The notes under the pieces: generated by a model
What the model was told of the DNA's origin: nothing
What the model saw: only the letters and a program-made list of their open reading frames with translations
Database searches by the model: none
Part shown: positions 13,220 through 21,863 of the stretch, one piece after another
Numbering within the stretch: position 1 is the stretch's first letter
Layout of the letters: every line of letters begins with the position of its first letter
Made by a program: the position numbers and the translations under genes
From: Bacteroidales bacterium
Lineage (GTDB): Bacteria; Bacteroidota; Bacteroidia; Bacteroidales; UBA932
NCBI GenBank assembly: GCA_021443665.1
Contig: JABUTN010000005.1
Span: forward strand, 3,096-36,711
Length of the DNA: 33,616 nucleotides
Direction of reading: 5' to 3'

Positions 13220-16153
13220 TTACTTGCAATACTCTTTGTAGTAATCTATGTTATATGCATTCAGCTGTTCCTCGTACTTGTCCAGCTTGCTGTTGGACAG
13301 CCAGGGCACATAGCCGTCAACGAGGCCGGCCTCATAGAGTCCGCGGATTTCCTTTTCCAGGTTCTCCGCATCATAGTCGATGCCGTTGCTGTCCACGTGC
13401 TTCATCACGTGATAGGCCTGCACCCAGGTGCGCACCTTGGCGGGGGTGGGACATTTCTTCTGGCCCGCCTGCACCCTCAGGCCCCACTGGTACATAATCT
13501 CATAGGGATGGTTCCAGGGCTTCTTGACACCATAATAGTTGTCGGCGAAATGATCGGGATAGGGCATTCCGCAGATTACATCGCAGACATTGGAGATTGC
13601 GGGCCAGTACTGGCCGTATCCTGTGGTATAGCCTCCGTTGGCTGACTCCCCGAACACATCGATTGACACATATACCCCTTCCCCGTGCAGCTGGTCGCAG
13701 GCATAGCGCACGAAGCACTGCACAGCCTGGACCTTGCTCTCCCCGTAGATGTTGCGATAGTCTATGAACTCCTCTATGGAAGTGACCTTGTCGGGGAAAC
13801 GCACATAATCGAAGTTTATCTCATCGAAACCGAATTCGCGGACAATCTCCTTCGCGAGGGCGACGTTATACTCCCACACCCTGCGGCTGTACGCGCTGGG
13901 CCAGTAGGACTTGTTGTGGAAGAATGCCTTGCCGTCACGTTTATCCATCAAGGCGCATTGGGGATTGTCCTCCACGAAATAACTGTCCTTGAAGCAGGTG
14001 ATGCGGCCGACCACCCAAAAGCCGGCCTCGTGGAGTTTGCGCACCGCCTCGCGGTAAAACCTGGCATTGTCGGGAGCCTTGCGGTAACTGGTGGGCGAGT
14101 AGGTCTTCATCGCCTGAGCCTTGAAGCCGGGGGCCGTATTGTCCTTGATATCTATGACAAAAGTGTTTATCTTGGTCTTTTTCGCGAATTCAATGTACTC
14201 GTCTATGCGGCCGACCTTGGTGCAGTTGAGATACAGCCCGTAGCAGGACTGGGGCATCCTACGGCCCTCGAACTGCGGCTTCTCGACGGGGTAGTAGTCA
14301 CAGCCGTCAGCCCTGCCGCCGCCAAACTTGTCCTTTGCGGCGCTGTGCAGGGTGTCGTAATGCTCCGCCCTGTAGTTCTGAAGAGAAGCCAGACTGTCCT
14401 GGCAGGTGTATCTTCCGGCGATGACGGCAGTGGGGAAGTTCTTGTCCTTCATCTCGATGGTGTAGGTCACCACCCGTCCCTTCGCATCAAGTGTGTCGAA
14501 GCCCGCCACCAGCAGAGAAGAGCCCTTACCGGCAAAACCCGCAACGCGATGGTCTCCACCGGCCGCCGTCATTACCGTGGAAGTGCGCACAAACACCTTC
14601 TTCTCCAGAACGGTGCTGTGGTAGTCCTCCACTACAGAGGTCTTGTCCACATAGCCCTTAAACTCATCCGTCTCCACCCAGGCATAGTCTTTCTTGTTGA
14701 GTTTACACTCCCTTTCCGGGAAAACGAGGACCTTCGAGCCCCTCAGCAGCAGCGTATCGCAGACTCGGAGTGATTTTTCTTTCGCATCGATGGCGTATGT
14801 GGCCACATCCGGGCTGTCGGATGCAAGGTAGGCCTCCACCCGAGGCTCTTCCTCGTCAGGAGTCCGGCCGCAGGAGGCAAAGGATACAAGGCTCAGGGCT
14901 ATGGGAATAAGCAGCATCCCCGCCCTACCCTTTTGGAAGAAAGAACTGATATATTTGAACATTACAAAAAGGAATAACACAATCAGGATGGCCGCCTGCA
15001 GACCGACACCGCGCCTTATGTTTCTATATACAATCTCCTCATCCGCCGAGCCGTTGATGAAAGCCCTCGTGTCCCTGGGCTCCACAAAACCGCTCGCCAC
15101 CTTTGCCACCACAATGCCCTCGTTGAGATACAGGAACCCCCCGTTGGAGCGCATCATCGCTATTAGGGTGCGGTAATCGGAAAAACCGAGTTCGACCGAG
15201 CTGAGACCATAGGCATTCAGACTGGAATCCACCTGCTCATCCATCGAGGGCAGCAGAATCATAAAATATCCGCCGCAGGCGACCACACTGTCCCTGACCA
15301 TGGCTATTTCCCGCCAGGCGGACTCCGCCAGACCTTGTGGATTGCGCACAACCGACATAATCAGCGGGTACTTGAGCATCAGGAGTTCTTCGGTAATGTC
15401 GTTATCCATATGGTCAGTCACCCTCATCTGGAAAGGCGGCTTCTCGAAAAGCGTGCGCTTGTGGGCATTCACGGTATGGGATTCCTCAAAAGTCCAGCTC
15501 TCGTCCGGAAGATTATCCAAAGTGAATTCCCTGCTCTCACCGTCCTTGGAATAGGTGAAGACGGTCTCGAATTCATTTGCGTCACGGGCGTCTTCCAACT
15601 GGACCATAAGATTGGAGCCGACCGAATAGGGGCCGAAATCGATGGCCGGGGCCGTCAGATATATGCTTGTGCAGAAAATCAGGGCCAGCACGGAAAATAT
15701 GATAATCACCCTCATTTCCCAGCGGGGGGTGGAAACGGTGCGGAAACGCTTGCGGTACAAGAAAATGCATATGCTCATCAGCAGCAGAATCACATTCTTC
15801 CAGAATGTCTCCCAGGGGGTGAGGTATATCGCCTCTCCGAAACAGCCGCAGTCCGACACGGGCTCCCCTATTGCCATATACAGCGCGAAGCCGGTATAGA
15901 GGACCATCATCACCATTGTCACTATGGACACAATCCTGATATGCACCCTCATCCAGATGGCAAGGCCCAGCACTATCTCAGCCGTGCTGAGGACTATCGA
16001 CGCCGCGGGCGACAGCGTCTGCAGAAAAGGATAGTGAAGCAAATCGGAAATCTTGAGGGCAAAGCCGACGGGGTCCACGAACTTCGTCACGCCCGAAACT
16101 ATGAAAACCGCTCCCAATAAAAAGCGGAATATGAACATCAGAAACCTTATCAT
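13220..16153 (-). CDS. Fusion: DoxX/MauE-like membrane protein plus DUF4015 glycosyl hydrolase-like domain
   Basis: 977 residues in one frame. Residues 1-170 are a DoxX/MauE-like four-helix module (VSGVTKFVDPVGFALK, a CxC at 102-104 in SDCGCFGE). Residues about 175-370 are a periplasmic region like that in Bacteroidales DoxX proteins, followed by a helix at 387-399. Directly after it, residues 398-428 read like a complete lipoprotein signal: Met398, Lys/Arg, a hydrophobic core and a lipobox ending SFASC (Cys428). An SH3-like stretch follows (about 455-560). Residues 635-975 match the DUF4015 (PF13200) putative glycosyl hydrolase, with INTFVIDIKDN (662-672) and FDEINFDYVRFPD (776-788). The start overlaps tmk (ATGA). 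Either a true fusion, or two proteins made via an internal start at Met398 (14960-14962). The sugar substrate is unknown. Confidence 0.8.
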   Translation of the reverse strand: MIRFLMFIFRFLLGAVFIVSGVTKFVDPVGFALKISDLLHYPFLQTLSPAASIVLSTAEIVLGLAIWMRVHIRIVSIVTMVMMVLYTGFALYMAIGEPVSDCGCFGEAIYLTPWETFWKNVILLLMSICIFLYRKRFRTVSTPRWEMRVIIIFSVLALIFCTSIYLTAPAIDFGPYSVGSNLMVQLEDARDANEFETVFTYSKDGESREFTLDNLPDESWTFEESHTVNAHKRTLFEKPPFQMRVTDHMDNDITEELLMLKYPLIMSVVRNPQGLAESAWREIAMVRDSVVACGGYFMILLPSMDEQVDSSLNAYGLSSVELGFSDYRTLIAMMRSNGGFLYLNEGIVVAKVASGFVEPRDTRAFINGSADEEIVYRNIRRGVGLQAAILIVLFLFVMFKYISSFFQKGRAGMLLIPIALSLVSFASCGRTPDEEEPRVEAYLASDSPDVATYAIDAKEKSLRVCDTLLLRGSKVLVFPERECKLNKKDYAWVETDEFKGYVDKTSVVEDYHSTVLEKKVFVRTSTVMTAAGGDHRVAGFAGKGSSLLVAGFDTLDAKGRVVTYTIEMKDKNFPTAVIAGRYTCQDSLASLQNYRAEHYDTLHSAAKDKFGGGRADGCDYYPVEKPQFEGRRMPQSCYGLYLNCTKVGRIDEYIEFAKKTKINTFVIDIKDNTAPGFKAQAMKTYSPTSYRKAPDNARFYREAVRKLHEAGFWVVGRITCFKDSYFVEDNPQCALMDKRDGKAFFHNKSYWPSAYSRRVWEYNVALAKEIVREFGFDEINFDYVRFPDKVTSIEEFIDYRNIYGESKVQAVQCFVRYACDQLHGEGVYVSIDVFGESANGGYTTGYGQYWPAISNVCDVICGMPYPDHFADNYYGVKKPWNHPYEIMYQWGLRVQAGQKKCPTPAKVRTWVQAYHVMKHVDSNGIDYDAENLEKEIRGLYEAGLVDGYVPWLSNSKLDKYEEQLNAYNIDYYKEYCK

Positions 16154-16830
16154 CCCAGATACCCGTTTATCAGTGCCGCTATCTTTTCAAAAATCACATC
16201 CTCGGGGAGCATCCCGCCTTCTTCGTCCGAGCAGTCTATCCGCACGAAACGGCTGTCCTTGCCGCACTGGTCGAGGTAGGCATCCCTGACCCTTCTCTGG
16301 AAATCCATATCCGCCTCGTGTATGTCATCCTTGCCCTGAAGGTAGTCCCTGTCCGTACCTGAGCGCTGGGCGCTCAGTTTGGAGCCGACAAAACTAAGTG
16401 GCACATCGAGAAAGATGTTGAGTTCCGGCTGCGGGATGAGGAATTTCCCGTACTCCGACTCGAAGATCCACGACCTCAGACGCTCCCTCGCCACGGGGTC
16501 CGCCACCTTTGCGCATTGGAATGCGATGTTGGAATACACATAGCGGTCCAACAAGACCACATCTCCCTGCGAGAGCCATTCCCTTATCTGCGGGGCGGCA
16601 TCCCGCCGGTCCTCCGCATACAGCAGGGCCACAATCTGGGGATCCACCTTGTCGTTGGGGCCGTAATCGCCGCGCAGAAAGGCGGAAATCATCTCACCTA
16701 CAACGGGGGCGTCATATCTCGGGAAATGTATGTAGCGCAGGGACAGCCCGCGTTCACAAATGTACTCCCTGACCTTCCGGACCTGCGTGGACTTACCGCT
16801 GCCGTCCAGACCTTCTATTACAATCAACAT
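16150..16830 (-). CDS. tmk: Thymidylate kinase
   Basis: 226 residues from MLIVIEGLDGSGKST (ATG 16828-16830); the longer reading from 16905 would pass through the promoter and into folP antisense. The P-loop GLDGSGKS lies at 7-14, FPRYD at 36-40 and the DRY motif at 95-97 (LLDRYVYSN). A lid-like region with Arg lies near residue 150 (SAQRSGTDRDYLQG). The enzyme phosphorylates dTMP to dTDP in the cytosol. It is the first gene of the tmk/fusion/truA run; its stop overlaps the next start by 4 nt. It is divergent from folP across 45 bp. Confidence 0.95.
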   Translation of the reverse strand: MLIVIEGLDGSGKSTQVRKVREYICERGLSLRYIHFPRYDAPVVGEMISAFLRGDYGPNDKVDPQIVALLYAEDRRDAAPQIREWLSQGDVVLLDRYVYSNIAFQCAKVADPVARERLRSWIFESEYGKFLIPQPELNIFLDVPLSFVGSKLSAQRSGTDRDYLQGKDDIHEADMDFQRRVRDAYLDQCGKDSRFVRIDCSDEEGGMLPEDVIFEKIAALINGYLG

Positions 16831-16853
16831 AATCTCGGATTCGCTGTAATTGT

Positions 16854-16861
16854 TATCTTTG
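16854..16861 (+). promoter_or_regulatory. -7 box (TATCTTTG) of folP
   Basis: TATCTTTG matches TAnnTTTG and ends 14 nt before the folP ATG. No TTTG was found about 20 nt upstream, so the call rests on the -7 box and its place in the divergent gap. Confidence 0.55.
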
Positions 16862-16872
16862 CATAAATCTCG

Positions 16873-16906
16873 CAAATGTACGAAAAAAACACCAGCAAGC
16901 CCCAAA
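16873..16906 (-). promoter_or_regulatory. Promoter of tmk, overlapping the folP start
   Basis: On the minus strand TTTG (16903-16906) is followed by 22 nt and TACATTTG (16873-16880). The -7 box covers the folP ATG (16876-16878) and the -33 box lies inside folP. The two divergent promoters thus overlap and could interfere with each other. Confidence 0.55.
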
Positions 16907-17697
16907 TAATGGGAATAATCAACCTCACCGACGACTCATTCTGGAGCGGGTCGAGGGCGAACACGCGCGATGCCGTCCGCGATAAAGCCGCAAAGATGAT
17001 TGCCGAAGGCGCCCACATCCTTGACCTTGGGGCCTGCAGCACGAGACCTGGCTCCCGCCCCGTGCCTCCCAATACCGAGAAAGAGCGCATCCTTATGGGC
17101 CTGGATGCTGTGCGCAGCGTTTCGGAAACCGTAGCCCTGAGCATAGATTCCTACCGCAGCGAGGTCATCCGTTCCGCCGTTTCCCGCTTCGGTCCCGTCA
17201 TCGCAAACGACATCTCGGCCGGTGAGGACGACCCCGACATGCTCCCGATGGTGGCGGAAATGGGGCTTGAGTACATCGCAATGCACAAGAGGGGGACTCC
17301 CGAAACGATGCAGTCGCTCTGCCGATACGATGATGTCGTGGCACAAGTCTGCGACTACTTCAGGGCCTTCGCCGAAAAGGCCCGCACCGCCGGACTTCGC
17401 GAAGACTGGATTCTGGACCCCGGCTTCGGATTCGCGAAGACACCGCAGCAGTGTTACGAGATGATTGAGCGGCTGGAGGAATTCACAAGCCTCGGCCAAC
17501 GGGTGCTTGTCGGCATCTCCCGCAAAAGTTTCATTTACCGCAGTCTGGGCTGTGGGCCGGAAGGGGCTCTGGAGGAGACATCCCGTCTTCACGCCATAGC
17601 CCTGAAAAAGGGAGCCTCTTTGTTCAGGGTGCACGATGTTTCGGAAATAATCAGTACATTTGCCCTGCTAAAAACAAAACAGAACACCCTATGCTGA
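16876..17697 (+). CDS. folP: Dihydropteroate synthase
   Basis: 273 residues, normal DHPS length. Motifs in order: IMGIINLTDDSF (11-22), DLGACSTRPGS (50-60), SIDSYR (89-94), ANDISAG (110-116), DPGFGFAKT (181-189), GISRKSF (213-219) and RVHDV (251-255). It joins p-aminobenzoate to dihydropterin pyrophosphate in folate synthesis and is the sulfonamide target. The first loop reads NLTDDSF where NVTPDSF is usual, and the second reads ACSTRPGS; related variants occur in Bacteroidota, so I do not infer altered drug response. Its last seven bases overlap the purB start (ATGCTGA), giving a folP-purB-S41 transcript. Confidence 0.94.
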   Translation: MYEKNTSKPQIMGIINLTDDSFWSGSRANTRDAVRDKAAKMIAEGAHILDLGACSTRPGSRPVPPNTEKERILMGLDAVRSVSETVALSIDSYRSEVIRSAVSRFGPVIANDISAGEDDPDMLPMVAEMGLEYIAMHKRGTPETMQSLCRYDDVVAQVCDYFRAFAEKARTAGLREDWILDPGFGFAKTPQQCYEMIERLEEFTSLGQRVLVGISRKSFIYRSLGCGPEGALEETSRLHAIALKKGASLFRVHDVSEIISTFALLKTKQNTLC

Positions 17698-19034
17698 CAA
17701 GCCTGAATGCCATCACTCCCATAGATGGACGCTACTATTCGAAAGTAAAGGACCTTTCCAACTATTTCTCGGAATACGCCCTCATCAAATACAGGGCAAT
17801 GGTTGAAGTGGAATACTTCATCGCCTTGTGCGAACTGCCCCTCCCCGAGCTCTCGGGTGTGGAAAGCGGCATTTTCGCCACCCTGAGGTCAATCTACCAG
17901 AATTTCAGCGAAGAGGACGCCCAGAGGGTGAAGGACATAGAGAAGACCACCAACCACGACGTGAAGGCTGTCGAGTATTTCCTCAAGGAGAAATTCGCCT
18001 CCCTCGGGGTGGATGCCCGCCATTGCGAGTTCATCCATTTCGGCCTTACATCCCAGGACATAAACAACACCGCCATCCCCATTTCGCTTATGCAGGGCAT
18101 CGAGGACGTGTATCTCCCCGAACTGCAGACCGTGGTTGACAGCCTCGAGCAGATGGCCCGCGACTGGGCGGACATCCCTATGCTCGCCCACACCCACGGC
18201 CAGCCCGCCTCACCCACACGGCTCGGCAAGGAGATAATGGTCTGGGTGGTGCGTCTGCGCGAGCAGATGAAAGCCCTGAAGGCCGTGCCCTACGCAGCCA
18301 AGTTCGGAGGGGCCACAGGCGGTTTCAACGCCCACTTTGTGGCCTACCCCGACATCGACTGGCACAACTTTGCCGACAGTCTCCTCGAAGACCGCTTCGG
18401 TCTCAAACGTTCCTTCCCCACCACCCAGATTGAGCATTACGACCATATAGCCGCCCTCTTCGACGCCATCAAGCGCATAGGCACCATTCTGATCGACCTT
18501 AGTCGCGACATCTGGACCTATATCTCGATGGAATATTTCCGCCAGAGGGTTGTGGCCGGCGAGGTGGGTTCCAGCGCAATGCCCCACAAGGTCAACCCCA
18601 TCGACTTCGAGAACGCCGAGGGCAACCTCGGACTCAGCGGCGCCGTCTGCGAGCATCTCTCCCGCAAACTCCCCATCTCCAGGATGCAGCGCGACCTGAC
18701 GGACTCCACCGTCCTGCGCAATGTCGGCCTGCCCGTCGCATACAGCGTCATCGCCTTCAAATCCCTGCAGAAAGGACTCGGCAAGCTCATCCTCAACCGC
18801 GAGGCACTCGAGCGCGACCTGGACCGCAACTGGGAAGTCACGGCCGAGGCTGTGCAGACCATCCTGCGCCGCGAAGGCTATCCCAAGCCCTACGAGACCC
18901 TCAAGGCCCTCACCCGCACAGGCAAGGCAATGTCCCAGGAAGTCCTTGTGGAGTTTGTCCGTTCCCTTGACGTCAGAGACAGCGTGAAAGAGGAAATCCT
19001 CAACATCACCCCTTTCAACTACACAGGAAGGTAG
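17691..19034 (+). CDS. purB: Adenylosuccinate lyase
   Basis: 447 residues of the longer, Escherichia coli-like PurB subgroup. The fumarase/aspartase superfamily signature GSSAMPHKVNP lies at 293-303, with the catalytic serine in it. THGQPASPT (168-176) supplies the catalytic histidine (His169), and LTSQD lies at 119-123. The enzyme releases fumarate from SAICAR and from adenylosuccinate in purine synthesis, as a cytosolic homotetramer. The ATG overlaps the end of folP by 7 nt and the S41 peptidase gene begins 4 nt after its stop. Confidence 0.96.
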   Translation: MLTSLNAITPIDGRYYSKVKDLSNYFSEYALIKYRAMVEVEYFIALCELPLPELSGVESGIFATLRSIYQNFSEEDAQRVKDIEKTTNHDVKAVEYFLKEKFASLGVDARHCEFIHFGLTSQDINNTAIPISLMQGIEDVYLPELQTVVDSLEQMARDWADIPMLAHTHGQPASPTRLGKEIMVWVVRLREQMKALKAVPYAAKFGGATGGFNAHFVAYPDIDWHNFADSLLEDRFGLKRSFPTTQIEHYDHIAALFDAIKRIGTILIDLSRDIWTYISMEYFRQRVVAGEVGSSAMPHKVNPIDFENAEGNLGLSGAVCEHLSRKLPISRMQRDLTDSTVLRNVGLPVAYSVIAFKSLQKGLGKLILNREALERDLDRNWEVTAEAVQTILRREGYPKPYETLKALTRTGKAMSQEVLVEFVRSLDVRDSVKEEILNITPFNYTGR

Positions 19035-19038
19035 TCCT

Positions 19039-20412
19039 ATGAAAAAATCCTTCCTTTGGATTGCCGCGGCATTGATTGCAGTCTCCGCCTGCAACAAAAA
19101 CGGGGGAGACTCAGACATCAAGGACCTTGAGGCCAAGAAATATCTTTATTCCGCAATGAACCAGTACTACTACTGGTACAAGCACATACCCGAGAAAATC
19201 GATGCCACCCCGGACATTTTCGACATCTTCACCAATATGCTCTACCTGCCCAAAGACAGATGGAGCTGGATGACCACGGGCAAGGCCTGGAGGGACTCCC
19301 AGGAAGGCGTGTCGAGTTCTTCCTACGGAATGTCCCTGGCTCAGGGCAAGATATACTACTATAAGGACTACTCAGTCAAGGTGCGGTACATCTACGAAGG
19401 CTCTCCCCTCTACTCCAAGGGCGTGCGCCGTGGATGGACTCTGACCCATCTGAACGGCACCCCGGTCATGGAACTCATCCGTGACGGCAAATTCGAGGAG
19501 GTATATTCCCGCAGCAGCAACAGTTTCACCTTCACGGACCTTGAGGGCGAGAGCGTTGTCATCAGTGCCTCGCAAAGCGTGGTTTACAGCCGTTCCTACC
19601 TCGCCAGAAAAGTGTTCACCAGCGATGACTTCCCCGGTCTGCAATCCCCTGTAGGCTATTTCAACTACCACTCCTTCAATGTCAATATGGAAGAGGAGGA
19701 TGTTGACGGGACATTCGAGCAGTTCAAGGCCCAGGGCATCAAGGACCTGATAATCGACCTCAGATACAACGGAGGTGGCAATGTGTCCACCGCCGTTCAC
19801 ATAGCGGGCTGGCTTGCCCCCGCATCGGCACACGGAAAGATTTTCTGTTCCCAGATCTATAATGACAAAATCGAGCCCTCATCCTCCGACACCGCTTACA
19901 TAAAGCGCAACAAGAACGCCTTCGACCTCGAGCATCTGATCATCATAGGCGGCGGCAGCACAGCCTCCGCAAGCGAACTGCTCATCAACGGTCTGAGACC
20001 TCTGATGGGCAATGTGAAGTTCAAAACCATAGGCGACACCACCTACGGAAAGCCCAACGGAATGTTCGCCTTCGCGTACCCCGAGGGAGGAAGCCAGGAA
20101 AAATTCTATGACAAGGCGGACTATGTGTTCCTGCCCATCTGCTTCTACACCGTCAATTCCGAGGGATTCGGCGGATACGAGGACGGACTCGTCCCAGACC
20201 TGTACTATCCTGAAAGAATCAATTCCGACTGGGATGCCGAGGAGGACCTGATACGCTCCTCCCTCAACTACATCGCGACAGGCAGTTTCATACAGCCCGT
20301 CAAGCCGCAAAAATCCCCCGCATCACAAAGAGATGCGTTTGTCCTTGATGCAAAACTTGGGGAAGAAAATGCTCCGGGCTACGGTCTGATGTTTATCCCA
20401 GCAACTCGTTGA
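19039..20412 (+). CDS. S41-family peptidase lipoprotein
   Basis: 457 residues. Residues 1-18 form a lipoprotein signal (MKKSFLWIAAALIAVSAC, Cys18). A PDZ-like region follows (about 100-185, GSPLYSKGVRRGWTLTHLNG). The C-terminal processing peptidase core has DLRYNGGG (240-247), GGSTASASELL (305-315) with the nucleophilic serine (most likely Ser310), and GDTTYGKP with the general-base Lys338. Such S41 lipoproteins are common in Bacteroidales and probably cut envelope proteins; the substrate is unknown. The gene lies 4 nt after purB. Its last 20 bases overlap, tail to tail, the end of the S4-domain gene on the other strand, without a visible terminator. Confidence 0.92.
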   Translation: MKKSFLWIAAALIAVSACNKNGGDSDIKDLEAKKYLYSAMNQYYYWYKHIPEKIDATPDIFDIFTNMLYLPKDRWSWMTTGKAWRDSQEGVSSSSYGMSLAQGKIYYYKDYSVKVRYIYEGSPLYSKGVRRGWTLTHLNGTPVMELIRDGKFEEVYSRSSNSFTFTDLEGESVVISASQSVVYSRSYLARKVFTSDDFPGLQSPVGYFNYHSFNVNMEEEDVDGTFEQFKAQGIKDLIIDLRYNGGGNVSTAVHIAGWLAPASAHGKIFCSQIYNDKIEPSSSDTAYIKRNKNAFDLEHLIIIGGGSTASASELLINGLRPLMGNVKFKTIGDTTYGKPNGMFAFAYPEGGSQEKFYDKADYVFLPICFYTVNSEGFGGYEDGLVPDLYYPERINSDWDAEEDLIRSSLNYIATGSFIQPVKPQKSPASQRDAFVLDAKLGEENAPGYGLMFIPATR

Positions 20413-20776
20413 GGCGGTCCAAATCCCTTCTCTCCTTCTTGGTGGGCCTGCCGGTGCCACGGTCGCGCTGCATAAAGATGGTCTCTTTGGGAGCCTCCAG
20501 TTTGGCCAGTTCGCTTTCGGGGGTAAGGTCTTCGGCATAGAGGCCGACGGACTTGGCGCCCTGACGGTTACCGATGGGTATCAGCACACGGTAACTGAAA
20601 TGCACGCTGCCCTTCCTGACCTCCACTATGTCTCCCTCCTTTATTTCCTTGGAAGCCTTTGCCGGCACCCCACCCACACTCACCTTACCGCTGCGGCAGG
20701 CCTCAGAAGCATCCGTGCGGGTCTTGAACACGCGGATGCTCCACAGCCATTTGTCTATGCGCTCGGTGTTATCCAT
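20393..20776 (-). CDS. S4-domain RNA-binding protein, Hsp15-like
   Basis: 127 residues from MDNTERIDKWLWSIR (ATG 20774-20776); a longer reading from 20854 would translate the manA tail in another frame. The N-terminal S4 domain has the Hsp15 pattern RIDKWLWSIRVFKTRTDASEACRSGKVSVGG, followed by KASKEIKEGDIVEV and a basic C-terminal tail (RGTGRPTKKERRDLDRL). Hsp15 (HslR) binds stalled 50S subunits carrying nascent peptidyl-tRNA in E. coli. The start lies inside the last codons of manA (8-nt overlap), so translation is probably coupled. Confidence 0.88.
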   Translation of the reverse strand: MDNTERIDKWLWSIRVFKTRTDASEACRSGKVSVGGVPAKASKEIKEGDIVEVRKGSVHFSYRVLIPIGNRQGAKSVGLYAEDLTPESELAKLEAPKETIFMQRDRGTGRPTKKERRDLDRLNELLG

Positions 20777-21863
20777 TGTGATGGTGGTGTCCGCAGTCGC
20801 AGTGATCGTGCCCGTGATGCTCGTGCCCGCAATCACAATGATCCTCTTCCACATAGCCGTCTTCGTCCGAGGGTTTCTCTATGTAGGCCTCCACGACCTT
20901 GGCGCTCTCTCCTTCGGGAGAGATGAAGAAGTCGCTCATGGAGGCGGGAATCAGCATCGATTCTCCGGCCTTCATATCCCACTTGCCGGCCGCACACTCC
21001 ACGGTGCAGGCTCCCTCCACACACAGATACACGATGAAGCTTCCGTAGTTCGCCGGGTAGATGTGATACTTGTCCGTGATGGGCAGGATGCTCACGCTGA
21101 AATGCTCGTTGCGGGTAACATAGCCTTGAGCGCGTTCTGCGGGAACAAAATATTTATCGGCATCATACTTCTTGTAATTGATGCAGGTGAAGGCCTCGTC
21201 GAGATGCATCTGGCGGCGGGTGGCGGGGTTAAGTTCGCGGCCCCAGTCGTAAATCCTGTAGGTGGCATCCGAAAGCTGCTGCACCTCCGCAATGGTCACG
21301 CCTCCCGTAGCCGAATGCACGGTGCCAGCCTCGATGTAGAAGAAATCGCCCTTTTTGGGATGCACCACATTGAGCACCTCCTCGAGACGGCCCTCCTTGC
21401 AAAGCTGATAGAACTCGTTGGGCTCGACATCCCTGCTGAAACCCATATACACCACAGCGTCTGGAGCGGCATCCATCACATACCAGCACTCGCTCTTGCC
21501 ATAGCAGCCGTGCCTGTCAAAAGCGGTCTCATCATCGGGATGCACTTGCACGGAGAGACGGTCCTGGATATCAAGGAACTTTATCAGCAGGGGGAACTCA
21601 TTGCCGAAACGCTTGTAGTTGTCCTCTCCCACAAGTTCGTCCATATAGGTCTCCACCAGGTCGTAGAGTTCACACTCTGCCAGAAAACCGTCGGCCACCA
21701 CGGAGCTTGCCTGCTCAAAGCCGCTGACTTCCCAACTCTCCCCTATCACTTTACCGGCATCAAAGGGCTTGTTGAATTTCTTTACCAATTCGTGTCCACC
21801 CCAGGGACGCTCCGAGGGGACGGGATTGAACTTAAGCGGGTATAACTGTTTCATCTTGTCCAT
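20769..21863 (-). CDS. manA: Type I mannose-6-phosphate isomerase with His/Cys-rich tail
   Basis: 364 residues (361 if Met4 is used). The cupin zinc-site residues are visible: Gln106 and His108 in SVQVHPDDE, Glu125 in KSECWYVM and His183 in GTVHSATGG. The protein has the shorter bacterial type I form, with a C-terminal cupin half (AGESMLIPASM). It interconverts mannose-6-phosphate and fructose-6-phosphate. Unusually, the last 25 residues hold ten His and four Cys in two copies of DHCDCGH with a GHEHHGH spacer, resembling metal-chaperone tails; the core family does not need this. The start overlaps the CPBP gene and the end overlaps the S4 gene. The tail may bind Zn or Ni; this is inference. 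Confidence 0.92.
   Translation of the reverse strand: MDKMKQLYPLKFNPVPSERPWGGHELVKKFNKPFDAGKVIGESWEVSGFEQASSVVADGFLAECELYDLVETYMDELVGEDNYKRFGNEFPLLIKFLDIQDRLSVQVHPDDETAFDRHGCYGKSECWYVMDAAPDAVVYMGFSRDVEPNEFYQLCKEGRLEEVLNVVHPKKGDFFYIEAGTVHSATGGVTIAEVQQLSDATYRIYDWGRELNPATRRQMHLDEAFTCINYKKYDADKYFVPAERAQGYVTRNEHFSVSILPITDKYHIYPANYGSFIVYLCVEGACTVECAAGKWDMKAGESMLIPASMSDFFISPEGESAKVVEAYIEKPSDEDGYVEEDHCDCGHEHHGHDHCDCGHHHHNG

Noticed and set aside
13685-14773. 362-codon plus-strand frame opposite the DUF4015 part
   Set aside because: Antisense shadow of a gene with clear family motifs; no promoter or domain of its own.
16876-17697. FolP as a sulfonamide-resistant Sul-type variant because of the NLTDDSF and ACSTRPGS loops
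   Set aside because: The gene sits in a folP-purB housekeeping operon without mobile elements, and such loop differences occur among Bacteroidota DHPS enzymes.
18210-19136. 308-codon minus-strand frame opposite purB
   Set aside because: Antisense to purB, which has full catalytic motifs; no supporting features.
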